A DNA stretch of 64,000 bases from Amblyornis subalaris. Lineage: Eukaryota; Chordata; Aves; Passeriformes; Ptilonorhynchidae. Positions within the stretch are counted from its first letter, which is position 1. Each line of letters begins with the position of its first letter. The translations under genes and the position numbers were made by a program. The notes below the pieces were generated by a model. It was not told the origin of the DNA, ran no database searches, and was given only the letters and a program-made list of their open reading frames with translations. This document shows, piece after piece, positions 48,859-62,285 of the stretch. The stretch covers positions 942,837 through 1,006,836 of the forward strand of contig JACAXG010000032.1 of assembly GCA_018881555.1 (NCBI GenBank), given 5' to 3'.

Positions 48859-51800
48859 CAGTCCCCTGGTGTCCCTTGAAAGTGTTTAATTCTCTCATAC
48901 AGGCATAACTACATGGTAAAGCAGCTACCAGGTATGATTTCCTGAGTCAGGGACCTGCTCCTTTACCTCCTCTTTCCTCCACCAATTTTAATCAAAGTTT
49001 CTCTTGCCAAAAGATAGAATGTTTTACTAAATGTGTTTTGAATAAAGAATTAAGGCTCGTAATAGTAGACTAATTTCTTCATCTCCTACTCATCTTTAGG
49101 CATCTCCTAAGACTTCCATAACTATCATAGTCTGCTCTGTTGAACTGCTAAGAGTTAGTTTTAATCTATAAGCCTTAAAATTGTATTTCATACTGCACCT
49201 TGCACTTCTGTGAGGAAGGAAGCATATAGCAGGTTAGGAACCAGCCCAGTGGCAACAATGGGAGCTTTTGTAGCAGGGAATGGCATGTTGCCTGGGAATG
49301 GGCCAGAAGAACAAATTGATACGACAGGCTTTGCCTGCTATGGAAGTATTAAATCTCAGCTGATAGTGGAACTATCACCTTTCTCTGAAAAGCACCATGA
49401 TCTGAGCTATGCTGCCCCTTAACATAAAATGTAAATGACCCAGGGACACAAGGAGAGGCTGGTGTAAGTCCTATTCAGCCTGGAGGCAGGAAAGGTCATT
49501 TCCTAGACAGCTCCTAAAATTAAGCATAACAATATGCAACTCTCCCAGTCCCAGACAAGCGAGTCTCTGGAGCAGTGAAGCACAGAGGATTAGATTCAGG
49601 AGCACAGGTCCTCTCACAAAGCCTTTGTTTGCACATCAGTACACTGAAGTCAGCTCCCTCATTAAAGCCAATGTCAGGACTCCCTCACCTTAGGGCAGTC
49701 AACCTCTACCAATGAACACTTTGCAGAAGGGTATGGGCTGGTAGATNTAGCTAAAGCAGCAAAAGCCAGTAAAATAGAAAGTCCTCAAGGATAACTGAGG
49801 CGGTGTCACATGGGTCCCTCTCTTCTCACTCAGATGAGCTATATGGATTAGTTCAGGCTCTGGAAACATCCAAATGCCCACACCTGGTACCCTCATGAGG
49901 CAGCTCAGCAACAAGGGGTGTCAGTGGCTATCTGACCTCAAAATGTCTTTTCCTCTGCAAGTAAGGCAGGGGAATGCATTTGGCACTGCACTGGACATGT
50001 TGCAATCTAGGACTTCATGCTCACTTTAGGTTAGGCAGAAGCACTTTTTAGGCATTTGTAAAGCATCTCTAAACCCAGCACTGCAGTCCTGGTCAGGCCA
50101 CAGCAAAGAGTTCAGGGTCACCTACCTGATNTTTCCAATTTACTGAGCTATGTGGGAGTACCATCACCCCAGAGTCCCTGTGCCATCCGTGGAGATGGAA
50201 GCCAGCCTGGGATACAAGTTGGGCTCTCATCCCTCTACAGATCACAGGGTGTGCCCAGGACACAGGCATTCCTAACACAGACTTCTCTTTTCAATATAGG
50301 ACTGAGCAGTTTACTTCCCTCAGTGCTGTTTAAACCTTTGACAGATGCAAATCCCTCTACAGATAGGAAACATCATCTTGTTCATGTCTGAATAACAGCT
50401 TCACAAATATGAGCCAGGACTGTTTTAAATCCCACCCAGGTATTCCTAAGCAGCTGGATCTAGGACTGATCTAGGGCTTAGCTCGGGACAAGCCGCCATC
50501 TCCCTGTTCCTTGGGGCTGTATGTGCTGAACTGGGGTGAGAGGTGAGCTCATGGAGGAGGAGAAGCAATTACCAAAGAACTCTGCCACAAGGCCTGGATG
50601 AAGCTTCAGAATTATATCAGACCCCTGACGCTTCNTCAGAAGTGCACAGTGAACAGGAAATGGATGCAGTTTGGGATTTTAAAAGAAAAAGAAGGGGGGA
50701 AAAAGAATACCAGCAACACTGTCAAAATGCACATTCAATGTTCATTTATGTCCTAAACTCTTTGCCTTTAATCCTTTTTCCGGAGAAAAGTCATCCAAGC
50801 TAATTAGTCCAAAGCTTTATGAAGAAAACAAGTAAAACAGACAGCAGAAAGAGACTATTCCTTAAATCTACAGAGATAACTAGGAAAGCTTCCCTCAGCA
50901 TAAGATCATAAATTTCCCCAAACCAAACTCTCTTTATTGCCAAGACCAGCAAGTTTCCTAGCGTTTTTCGTTACAATGAAAACAACATAATTAGCACATA
51001 GACTACCTTTAATTAGCATATCTATTCAAAGAAAGGTGTTCACCTATCAGGTTGTCAGGATAAATAATTGTCTTTTTCCCCTTCATCTAGGTGTGCCCTG
51101 CCTGATCCCTGTGGCAGAGAAAGGAGAAGAAAGTATGGGCAGCACCCGTACAACTCACTCAAAGTCTTTCACCCAGACCTTTCCCAGGATGAAAACTGGA
51201 ACAGCAGAGAGGAGAACTAAGATGTAAAAGAAGGATGTGAGGAGATGGGAAAGTGATCCCCATTTGTTTGCAAAAAGAAAACGACAGGTTTCATCAGCAA
51301 TGAGCAAACTCACTATCCACTCTAGGCAAAGGACAAGAATATCTAATTTTGTCTCTAATATCTCTCTCTCCTCCCCATGAAGATGAAGAAGGATTCATGG
51401 CTGAGATTTTGAATTACAACTCCGACAGGCTAACTCAGTGCCCAAACTAGTGGGTCATCAAGAGTACAAAGAGCTGATCTGGGCAGTCAGGCTCTGGTTG
51501 CTTGCACAGACAGCACAGAGAAGCAGAGCCCATCACTCAGATCTTCAGAAACAAGCACCAAATGTATAAATTATGGGAAAATTTGTTCACTGGCTAAATG
51601 AGGCAGCAATGACAAGTTATCCCAGAGCACCCCCTTATATCCACCACTGTCAATCAGCAAAGCACTGTCAATCAGTGGGAGTTGTTCCAGAGAAAGTCTT
51701 CTCCCAGAAAATGGCCAGCTTGCAGGAGAGGCAAGAAATGAGGCTTAAAGCTATAACACGGGGGAAAACTTGTGCCTGCAACACTAGACCTCTTCTTCCA

Positions 51801-52524
51801 GTTTGTTTTGCACATTAATAACCCCACTCAAACAATAAGGGGTTTGTGGCTTCAGAGATTCACTGTCCTTGTATTAAATCACATCAGGTACAACATTTAC
51901 AGGCTTTAGGAAAATTCAGCCTAAAAGCGGCACCGGTCTTTTTGGAAGCTCTTACCAATAAGGGAGCCTCACAAAGACTCTTAGGAAGGGGGATTTGCAG
52001 GGGATTAGGATTAAGCCAGTTTCAGTTACTGAAAAGTGAACTTCTGCCCAGGGAATTAGGGCTGGGATAGCTAATTATTTGGCTTTCTTTTGCTTATGTC
52101 TTTTACTACCAAACATTAGAGCATGCTAGGGAGACAGAGGAAAGAAGCCAGACCTTCTGTATCCAATAGGGCCACACACTGCCTGAATGAGCATACCATG
52201 AGCGGGAAAAAGAAACCCTCGGAGAATGTCCCCATGCAGCCATCTAGGCAGGAATCCAAGGGGCAGGGAATAGTTCTGGGTCACTCCCAGGGCAAGACAC
52301 TTCGAGGCTCAGGGAGAAGTGAAGATCAGCCTCCATCACTTCTGTTTGAAGATCTACACAGGGTCCCTTGAACATGGTCATTACAGAGACCATGAGAGCA
52401 CAAGAGACACTGTCCGAGTTTCACTTGTGACACAGCTCACTCCACACCATGTCACACATATTGCTGCTATGTTAAGTGAAATGTGATGGCTGCAACCTTA
52501 ATAAAACATGAATCTGACAGGAGT

Positions 52525-52665
52525 GGGCCACCATCTAATGGATAAAGTGCTAGACTGGGTTTCTGGGGCTCGGCCATGTCACTGAACTAGTTTGTGGTGT
52601 TCTGGAAATCTTCTTTCATTTCACATTATGTCCCATTCTGTCCTCTCCCTTTATGCCCCAGATTT
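52525..52665 (+). mobile_element. Ancient tRNA-derived SINE remnant (MIR/AmnSINE-like)
   Basis: The stretch reads CATCTAATGGATAAAGTGCTAGACTGGG followed by GGGGCTCGGCCATGTCACTGAACTAG. This matches the usual head of old amniote SINEs (roughly, ...TCTAGTGGTTAGAGCACTGGACTGGGA... and a decayed body). The family name is uncertain. Confidence 0.5.
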
Positions 52666-53056
52666 TGTACCTGAAAGTCACTGAGTCACCAGGTCCTCCT
52701 ACAGCATCCATTTTGCCCCCAGTATTAGAGTACCAATACCTCAGCACGAACATTAATAATTTTTGAATCCACTCTCTGCTGCAGTTGCCTTTACAGTCTG
52801 CAGCACGAAGAACACACACCCATACTAACACCTAGACTAACACTTAGATTCTGAAAACTATTGGGCAGGTTTTGGAGAATACATGAGCTAGGGGAGTCAC
52901 CCAGAGACATCCAGTATCTCATGATCCATCCACTCTTTGGAGCAAGGCTGTGTCAGGCATTGCCTTCTGTGCAAAGGCATTATGGTAATGGAAAAAATAA
53001 ATTTGTAATTCAACTCCCAAGTTCAACAACAACAAAAAAAGGTCTCCTGGTTTCAA

Positions 53057-53092
53057 TAAACTTCCCCTGCTTTTCTATGCAGGGGAAGTTTA
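53057..53092. repeat. Perfect 14-bp hairpin with 8-nt loop
   Basis: TAAACTTCCCCTGC at 53057-53070 is the exact reverse complement of GCAGGGGAAGTTTA at 53079-53092, separated by TTTTCTAT. Confidence 0.9.
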
Positions 53093-55174
53093 ACAGCTGC
53101 CCACTGTTTGTCTTTGACTTTCTCACTCGTAAGGCTTTACTTCAAAATCCCAAAGATAGTCTCTTCTGCTGTAGGTACAGTGAAAAGGGCCTATTTAGTT
53201 GAAATTAACCTCAGAGAAATTAATTTCACTCTTGTAAAACAGGTTATCATGACAAAATGAAAGCTTAAGCCAGAAAGATTTCTAATCTCATAAACCACAA
53301 GCCTCTGACAAGGCAAGAATCAAGAGACTTTTATAATTCAACTCTTTGCAAGAACAGCCACTGGAGTACATCAGATCCCCTGAGTCACTGGGAGAACAAA
53401 ACCACAGCAGAGCAGTTTGAGGCGGTAAAACTTAACAGAACTATTCACTTCCAGGGCCTTATAAATACTGATTGCTGGAGTAGTTAGAGTTTGATCTAGT
53501 GTTAAGTTCAAGAACTGGTGTTATTCCTGACAGTGGACACTTCTTCAGCCAGAACCTAGTGCTATTAGGTCATTTAGGTCTAAATCCAGGAAAATATTTT
53601 ATGTATTTGATCTTCAACTCAGGCAAGATAAACTGCTTTTAAAAAGTGAGTATGTATTCACTCATGTGTCTGCAGACCAGGGCCTTGGTCTATGCAGATC
53701 TGGAGCATTCAATCACCATCTCTGCCATGCTCAGCAAGGTGAACTCTGCTGCTTCTACCTCCCAAAAAGGGTCTGTGCAGATGCATCTGTTACCTGTGTC
53801 AATCTAAGAACGGCCCTGCAAGACACCAGCATTTTAAATCCACAAGAGCCAAACTAACCCCCACCACCACACAAAGGTCTAACCTTCTAATCATCTCCTT
53901 AATGCTAATACTATGCATAAATTCACAACAACAAGAACAATGTTTAGGAGCTCAGCTCTAGAACCTGCTCTTTGGCAAAAAATGCCACAGCTTTATTACA
54001 AGATTGGCAGTTTTCCATAGCCAAATATAACTACACTGCAGCACCTTCTTCCTTGCAAATTTCAAACTAACATCATCTGACTGATGGCACCCACGGTCCC
54101 ACGCATGCCAGGATACCTCTGCTGCTCCAACTTCCCTCTCTGCCTTCCACAGTGAGGAGTTCAAGGCTTCCTGGGGAGTCTGTGGAACTGTGTCAAGAAT
54201 GAGGAAGAAGGGAGAAAGCAGGATTTTATCAGACAAATCCACAAATCATCCTAAGCACCTGCTCCCATGATTAGACTTACAGCAAGCATGAGGGTGTTTC
54301 AGTCTTCTACTAATTAGAAGTGTAGTCAAAACTGGGATATGAAATAGGAAAAATGCCAGACAGCTAATATGCTGATCATTCACTTCCACGTATGAAGAAG
54401 AAAGCCAGCACAGCTGTCTTGCTTATCATACCACTCAGGTAAAATCTTCCTGACTGAATATCAGCAGTCCCTTCCCACACTGGCCTCCTCCAGCATTTGT
54501 TCCCACCTCCAGGCTCTGTGTTTTGTCTAGCAGAGAGCAGGTGAGATTGGCTGTGTGGTCTCATAAATCAAGTAATCTTTAGCCCAAACTTGCCTTCTTG
54601 ATCCTCCTACCTAACAAAAAGAAATAATTCAGCTTTCAGCCTCATTTACATGGGTGCTTAGAGGCATCTTGGTTCAGAGAGCAGCATCTCAAATGCCCCT
54701 GGCAAGCAGGGTGGGAGATGTGCTGCCCTAACTTCCCCAAAACAGAGGCTCTGGGAGAGGCATTCACATGCAGCCTTCAGCTGTTCTTGTTTCACCTCAA
54801 CTCTCCATGTGAGCACCACAGCAGCCACAGTGGAGGGCACATGCAAAATATGAGGATATTTCACATGGCAGGTGTACCTACCTGCGTAGCTGTGGGCTGA
54901 AAGAACTAGAACCCATTTTAAAAGAACAAAGCCATTTCTGTGGGTAAGAATCCAAAGAAAAAATACAATATTTCCACACTCCCAAACATGTTTTCATCAT
55001 GATTTCATTTTGATGGGGACATTTCCTGACTTCCAAAGCAAGATACCAGAGCAGATACAACCTTAGGACAGATAAATGAGTTCATATGGAAGTCCCTGGC
55101 CTGTCCTATATGGAACAGGTCCTGATCCATGAATTCTCTGTCTCAGGCAACTGCCATAACTACTGCAGTCTTAT

Positions 55175-55310
55175 CACAGAATCATTTATATCGGAAAAGA
55201 CCTCCAAGACCATCAAGTTCAACCTTAGACCAATCACCACCTTGTCAAATAGACCATAGCTACAAGTGCCATGTCCAGTTGTTTCTTGAACATGGTGAAG
55301 ATCAGGTCAT
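55175..55310 (-). mobile_element. CR1 LINE 3'-end fragment
   Basis: The fragment starts ATCACAGAATCATTTATATCGGAAAAGACC in antisense orientation and runs through CACCACCTTGTCAAATAGACCAT and GTGCCATGTCCAGTTGTTTCTTGAACA. Confidence 0.85.
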
Positions 55311-56587
55311 ATCTCATTCACCAAAGGGATCTGTCATAGGATAGAAGAGCCTCAACTGGGGGATTCAAAGAGAAATGAACTCTAGATTGGGCCTTCAGAC
55401 ACTTGAATGTGGCTCTCCCAGCTTCCAGGTGAGTATCCAAAAAGAAAGTTTATTCTAGAAAAAGGAGTAAGGGGAAAGATTTAGCACCTCTGAATCTGAA
55501 AAAGTTAAAGGATCGTCAAAGCCAAAAGCCTCAAAACATTTCATGGCATACAGATTTGTTTCTGTCACTCACTATCCAAGAGGTCTCAACATCCCAAATC
55601 CCCATGTTGCCTTTGAAATACCAGCCTTAACTTACATGAGCCCCTGTTTTCCATACATCAAACTAAGTCAAGATAATTATCTGAAGAACAGGGAACTGCT
55701 TAGATTAATACTGTTCCCTTTCTCATACAGAGAGGCCAAGTTAGACCAATGTGAATGACCCCATCTATCACTACATGTTGTTCCACATTTACTGAAGACT
55801 CGATCATGGGTGACTAAGTGGCTTGTTCGAAACGGGGACGGCATTGAGTTGTAAGAGGAGAAAAGATCAGAGACCTCCATTAGTATTCCCCCTGCCTGCA
55901 CTGATTCCCAACCATAGGGGAAGGAGGATTTTCTCTGTGTTTTTTCACCTCCCTGTCACAACAAGAGTTTTAACTAGACTTCAAGTAATGTTTGGATGCA
56001 AAACAGATGTCACTTCCTCCTCACATCCCCCTGGAGGAATTCGGTGCTGTTTTCATGTGTGCTGTCTCCCAGGATCCTGGGGATATCCAATTTCCCATTC
56101 AAATGCAGGCAATAGAAAAAGCTGAAAGGCAGATTTTTGTGGATTTCTCTTCTGTCCCATGCCTGAACCTGTAACATGAATGAAGCTTTTGGTAGCTTTG
56201 TCCTTCCTTTTTAATAACTACTTCATTTACCTCTTACAAAAGCCAGTCTTTCCTCATTGCAACCTCTTAATAAGATTCCTCCCACATCACTGAAGCCCAG
56301 TTGTGCCCAGAAACTGGGTAATTCAGGAAACAAGAAAGTTTGGATTACAGAACTATTCCTGCTGGCATTCAAAGCCACTGCACCCCTCCCGACACAGCTC
56401 AGCTATGCAGCTGGTAGAGATCCTCCAGTGCCACTTCCAGAGTAGCAGGACAGGCTGAACAGCCACATATTTTCCCTCCCTGCCCAGTTTATGTCTTTTA
56501 CTCCTGTGGTGGGAAAGAGAAATCTCTTAGGAGATAAACTAAAATTCTGCCAAACCAATAGGCCATTCCTCCTCATCCAGTCACTAC

Positions 56588-56785
56588 CTGCCCTTGTCAA
56601 AAGTCCCTCTCCAGCTCTCTTGTACCTCCTTTAGGTACTGGAAGCTGCTACAAGGTCTCCCCAGAGCCTTCTCTCCATCAGGCTGAACAGACCCAACTCT
56701 CAGTGGCGCCACAGCAGAGGTGCTCCAGCCCTGGGATCATCTCATGGCCTCCTCTGGACTCATTCCAACAGGTTCACCACTGCTG
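56588..56785 (-). mobile_element. CR1 LINE internal fragment
   Basis: This antisense internal CR1 contains ACAAGGTCTCCCCAGAGCCTTCTCTCCATCAGGCTGAACAGACCCAACTCTCAG, then GTGCTCCAGCCCTGGGATCATCTCATGGCCTCCTCTGGACTC. The 3' terminus is absent. Confidence 0.85.
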
Positions 56786-57119
56786 TAACCCCATCATAGA
56801 AGGTCACCAATTTGTCAGGCATTATTTGCCTGTAGTGAAGCATCATTTTTTTTAAAATGGTGTCTTCCCCATTCTGTTCCCTCTCAAGGGTCTTCCTCCC
56901 AGGTTCCCTCTCAAGCCACAGAGGCACTTTAGCTGTTATGAGCAGCAGCTAAAAACCTGCACCTTTTTTTTTTTCAATGAGTGCTTCCCCCTTTAATTTT
57001 CTTAAGGAAAGTTGCCTCCTTTTCCACGTCCAGATGTATTAAATAAACAAAATGGAGGGATTTATTACCCCTGTAAGTGCAGGGTCTAATTCAGTCTTAC
57101 CATCTGACTCAGAACAGAC

Positions 57120-57275
57120 CATAGAGGTAGAGAGGAAGAGGAGAGACACAGAGAGATGAAATAACTTAGGGAGTTCATATTGTAATTCAGTGAAAGTACC
57201 AGGGAACAGAAGCCTGGTCCTGTGCCCTCCTGATACTGCTCTACTCATCTAACCATTAGACCATGAAATCTCTGT
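57120..57275 (-). mobile_element. Ancient tRNA-derived SINE remnant (MIR/AmnSINE-like), antisense
   Basis: The plus strand shows CTCTACTCATCTAACCATTAGACCATG, the reverse of a tRNA-like head with ATGGTCTAATGGTTAGA. To its left, AGAGACACAGAGAGATGAAATAACTTAGGGAG corresponds to the reverse of the CACTTAACCTCTCTGTG-type SINE body. It is diverged but the order is correct. Confidence 0.55.
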
Positions 57276-58184
57276 TTTTTCATGGCTGAAAAGAGTTTGA
57301 GGGCTCTAAGCAGTAATAATGGGAATAATCCATTTGAGTATCCTAATTACGAACTTTGTTTTGGGCTTCTTACTGCAACAGTATAGCTGTGCCAGGTCAC
57401 AGCATTTCTGACACTGTGTTACACATGGGCATTAGTAATAACAAGCTCACTTCAGCCCACTGCCATCTGCTTTGATGTGTTCTTACACCAAAAAATGAGT
57501 CAAAGGCAGGAGAGTAGCATTTGGCTACTCAGCATTTTGGCTGCTTTGAATTTGGCTACTCACTGCAACCCTGACAGCTCTGTAATGAACACAGCAAATG
57601 TTTTGGAATGACAGGCAGGACTCAATGTTTGTTTCCCTGGTCTGGAACTGCTTGATTTCCATTTATCACACTCACGCAAAGCAAGGTGTGCAGACAATAC
57701 AGGGCAGGGAGACAACTTCAAAGCAAATTCCTCTCCACAAGCGAGTGTGGGGTTTCCTCAGAAAGGAGCTGTTCCACTTGTCAGGCCAATTAGCAGCAGC
57801 TTGGCTGCTTCGGTGGGAGAAGTAGGGGAGAGAGTCTGGTGGGGAGAGGAATGAAACTCCTTCATGATTCTTTGAATCACCCCTGAAATATCCTGGGAAA
57901 ATCTGCATGCAGCAACATCTCCTATTTCCTCAGACAGCCCATGCAAGGAGGCTGCCAAGAAACACTGGGCTCATAGAAAGTCCAGTTCATGACTCCACAT
58001 TGACAAGCAGTGAGGGACCTCATCTAGAATTTGCCATAGAAAATCAGGGAGAAAGGCGATGCACTTCAACTGCTTTTCCAGACCCCGAAGACTTTGGCAG
58101 TTCTCCCCGATAACAAACAATGTGGATCAGTGATTCACAAGGAGCCAAGCACTAGCACCTAAATTAGAAGTCTTCAAACAGCGG

Positions 58185-58590
58185 CTGAGGGAGCTGGGGG
58201 GCTCAGCCTGGGAAAAAAGGAGGCTCAGGAGGGTCCTTATTGCTCTCTACAGTTACCTGGAAGGAGGTTGTAGCGTGGTGGGGGTTGGTCTCTCCCACCA
58301 GGTAAAAAGTGACAGGATGAGAGGAAATGGCTTCAAGTTGTGCCAGGGGAGCTTTAGTTTGGAAATTAGAAAAATATCTTTCACAGAAAAGGTTGTAAAG
58401 CATTGGAACAGGTTGCCCAGGGAAGTGCTGGAGTGACCATGCATCCCTGAAAGTGTTCAAAACAATGCATGGATATGGTACTTAAAGACACGGTTTAATG
58501 GTGAACATGGTGATTCTGCTGGGTTGATGGTTGGACTTGATGATCTTAATGGCCTTTCCCAACCTTTTACGATTCTACCATTCTAGAAAG
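58185..58590 (+). mobile_element. CR1 LINE, 5'-truncated copy
   Basis: The sense CR1 has CTCAGGAGGGTCCTTATTGCTCTCTACAGTTACCTGGAAGGAGG, TTGTAAAGCATTGGAACAGGTTGCCCAGGGAAG, and a tail with TTTAATGGTGAACATGG and GGTTGGACTTGATGATCTTAATGG. The last two phrases mark a subfamily different from the copies at 26 and 34 kb. Confidence 0.93.
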
Positions 58591-61500
58591 GGGAAAGCAA
58601 ACTAACCTCTTGCCAACCATTAAAACAGCTGAAGCAAAGCTGGCGCTAGCAAACACACCATGGGACTAGGAACAGTAGCTATGAGGACCTCTGATTCTCT
58701 GGAGACACCTGGTCCAAGCTTTTGTGTGCCACCAAATTATTTCCTAAGCAGTCTGGCTCCATGAATAAGTGACACTTGGGACATTTCCACCCCAAGCTGC
58801 CCTTAGATCATGAGAGATGGCCCAGAAGAAGTGTTCCTCCTTCCAGAAAGGACAAGCACGTCAGAGCTGAAGGCTACGTAACGTTAACCCAATCCCTGAG
58901 CTCCTGAAGAGAACAACATGTTGGTGATCATTAACATATTGATACCTGTGTGCACGCTCTCACACAAGGGCAGCCTTGGTGCTCTGCTTGAGGCCAAATT
59001 TGAGGCTGTCCACAGAACTCCACCCTCTGCAATGGCAGCACCAGCGGAGCTGGTGCTGTTTGAGGCAGCCCCAAGAGCATCCTAAATTTTAGATTGTGCT
59101 CATGGCCGTGTTTAACTCACAGCTTTTCACTTCTACCATATATCCCATTTGCCTTTGCTGCAATGCCACAACACTGATACTGCCTGGAGATCTTCCTAAA
59201 AGGGAGTTCTCACAGCCTCCTGCAAGAGCTGCAGAGATCCTCAGTCACTGTGATTGCAGCACACCCTCCACAGAAACACCTTCTCCAGGTGCCACACCAA
59301 GCAGTCACCCAGCTTGGGTATGGACAGGCCTCACCAGTGACTCCATCATTTTTAGCTGACCCAGGCGACTTCCTGCGCTCTTTGAGCTTCACATATTTGC
59401 AATATGACAAGAAAGGATGCCCTGATCACCCATTTTTCTTGTAAATAAATAATTAGTGGCGGGTCCCATTCATTTCCCCTGAGACAACTGGCATGGCCTG
59501 GCCTTGGCTATGTGGTTAAACCCTTGTAGCCTCCAGACGCCCCATCCTTAACTCCACACAAACTGCACACAAACTGTTTAGGAAAGTGCTGAGTGACCTG
59601 TGTGGCAGTATGAGAGACCACCAAAACACCCTGACACTGTGGTCATGATCCACGATTTCTTCCATAAATCACAAGGGAAAAATAAGCCAGAGAGAGGATC
59701 TGGCCAATACCAAAACAATGGCTTAGGAGGAACCTCTCACGAACGTTTCATTTGTTACTGTACTTCGTGCAGAGCCTAAAAGTGATTGGACAATATCAAT
59801 CCCCAAAATCTATGGCAAATAATAAAATCCAGGCAGAGTTACAGCTTACAAAGACAGAACTCAGCACTTCAAAATATCACCTGCATGCTGAAGCATTCCC
59901 AGGTGTCAGAAAATAATATTAAAGAACCGACATATTGCACTCACAAAAGCAGGACACATTGTCTGAAGGAACATCTAAATTTCTGTATTATTCTTCTTCA
60001 GAAAAAGGGTTCTGAACATTTCCAGCAGCATGAAGCTGTGTCTTAATTCCATTTCATCCCCTAGATGGACTATTATTGGGGTAGATATTTGGTCTGAACT
60101 CATAAAAACAAATTCAGGGCTCCAGCTGGGTATATGTGAACATTTCTGCCTGCTCAAGCAACAGCTATTTTTTAGGCTGAACTGCCATCTTTTATACTCT
60201 TCACTATTGATTTTAGTGTTGGTTAAAAAACTCCAAAAGCATTTANAAATTCATTGTGATCAAAGGCCTCTGTCTTAGATTATTAAAAATAAAAAGAAAT
60301 GAAGAAAACATGACTGTGCACTTTACTATTGATTTTTCTTTTCTTATCACTTTCCCTCCCAAACGTAAACAAAAAAAAAAGCTTTTTGATAAAATGGGGG
60401 AGGTTGTTTGTTTTCTTCATTTAAATTTCTCATCTTATTGGGAATTTTCAAATTCAAAACCTGGAAGGAAAAAAACTCATAGAAAAAAATAACTTATAGG
60501 ACCTGTTTTCCTTTTCATTTAAAATAAAAACTGTGTCTGTTCCTTGGCATTGTGTTTTAAAATGAAATGTTTTTCCACCACAACAATAATAATTGACACT
60601 TTTGAGCAGTCATTTGCTAAATAGCTTTGAACTATTTGGTTGGTAGTGTGTTAAGGCTGATGTGAAGTCATGGTCCCTCTCAAGAAGCAAAATTTTCCCT
60701 TAATCCATTTGCAGAGAAGTCCAGCACTGAAGAGGCTGGATTTCTCTCCATCAAACCTCCTCCTGGGATCCGCTGCATTCGTGCTGCATTCGTGCACAGC
60801 CAGCTCTCCCTTAGAAATCAGAGCCCCTTCCAGCCAAAACCCTGCTTTCCCAAAGGCCACAGGAGAGCACATCCAGGCGGTGCTGGGAGGGAGAAGAAGC
60901 AGCCGGGGCAGGGGGAGCAGCAGGGGCGCGAGAGCTCTGCTGCCAATGGGTTGGGGGGTTCACCCCTTTCAGGACTTTCTTTGGAAAGCTGTCAGAGCCC
61001 AAAGAGAGTGGTCTATTCAAGTTCCAAATGCAGAGGGTCTTTTTGGCATAAGTTTTTTTAATCAGTAAAACCCAAATCTTCGCACTGTGTGCAACCCAAT
61101 TATGGAGGTTTCAAAGCCAAGCAGAGCCATTAAGGCCGTTTAGCCAGACCTCCACCATAACGCAGGCCTGAGGTGTTCACACGACAAACCTTTCACTGAA
61201 GCTCAATAATTTCAAAAAGAAGCATTCACTAAGCAAACACTTGCACTTCAGATTGAAAAGCTCTGAACAAGCGAAAATCTGTGGCATATCTTCATAAGCT
61301 ACACTAACAGTTAATTACCTTCCTTGTTAAATGCTCATGTCTTGTTTCCAGTGAGCGTTACTCAAAACTGGATACAGGCCCAGGCGCTCTCTAGCTGAGG
61401 TAAATGAGTGTGTTTTTCTCCTCTCAGTTCCTTTCCCTACACTTCTGGAATACAAAATGAGATCCACTCATGGTAATTGAGCTGTTGACAAGTCTTCCCA

Positions 61501-62084
61501 GCCAGGGACATAGAATTAGTGTTGCTAACCTTCATAATTTAAATTACAAACCCAACAGTAATTGGTGTTTTTCTTGGAGCTCCATCTCCTGGAGACAGGT
61601 GATTATGGGAGAACCCTTATTTTACTTATTTTAAAAGTACATTTTAGACACTGTGAAAAAACCTAGAAGTGCCTTGAGTAACCCTAGCAGATGTATGGAT
61701 ACAACCAAAGACAGATTGAATTAATTCTAACTTTACTTATTTTTCATTAAAGTAATTATTATTGCTATAGCAGATGTCGTGATTTGCCACTGTTGAATGT
61801 CTGGAGGGAGAAAGACTGCAGTCATTCCCAAGACAAGTAAAGGCTGAGAATATCAAAAGAAACCAAAAAGCCCTTCTTCTGGGGCTGAGAGAAAAAGAGG
61901 TGACCATGAATTTAGAGGCTTGGACAGTCACCACTGGCAGAAATGACTCAGGCACCAAGGAAACTCACATCAGCGCTGCTGGTAGCTCTGGGAGATTGAG
62001 CATCAACTCTCATCACTGGAAAAGTCTGAAGATTGCTTTGCCAAAGGAAATCTTCTCTGGCCAAGAAGACCTGCCAAAATTCTT

Positions 62085-62285
62085 TACAACAAGGGTGGTG
62101 AGGCATTGGCATAGATTGCCCAGAGAAGCTGTGGATGCCTCATCCTTGGCAGTGTTCAAGGCCAGGCTGGAAGGTGCTCTGAACAACCTGGTCTAGTAGG
62201 AGGTGTCCCTGCCCTTGGCAGGGGGCTTGGAACTAAATGATCTTTAAGGTCCCTTCCAACCTGAACCATTCTGTGATTCTGTACC
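62085..62285 (+). mobile_element. CR1 LINE 3'-end fragment
   Basis: The sense tail runs from TTTACAACAAGGGTGGTGAGGCATTGG through GTGTTCAAGGCCAGGCTGG and CTGGTCTAGTAGGAGG to CCTTCCAACCTGAACCATTCTGTGATTCTGTA. Confidence 0.93.

Noticed and set aside
54879..54931. Possible upstream EVA1C exon on the minus strand (hydrophobic FVLLKWVLVLSAHSYA before a gtaggt donor in the phase needed by exon 2).
   Set aside because: The frame has no ATG after the upstream stop, the region is not GC-rich like a first exon, and the match to the human leader is slight. A cccacag acceptor precedes it, so it may be worth checking against transcripts, but I would not annotate it.
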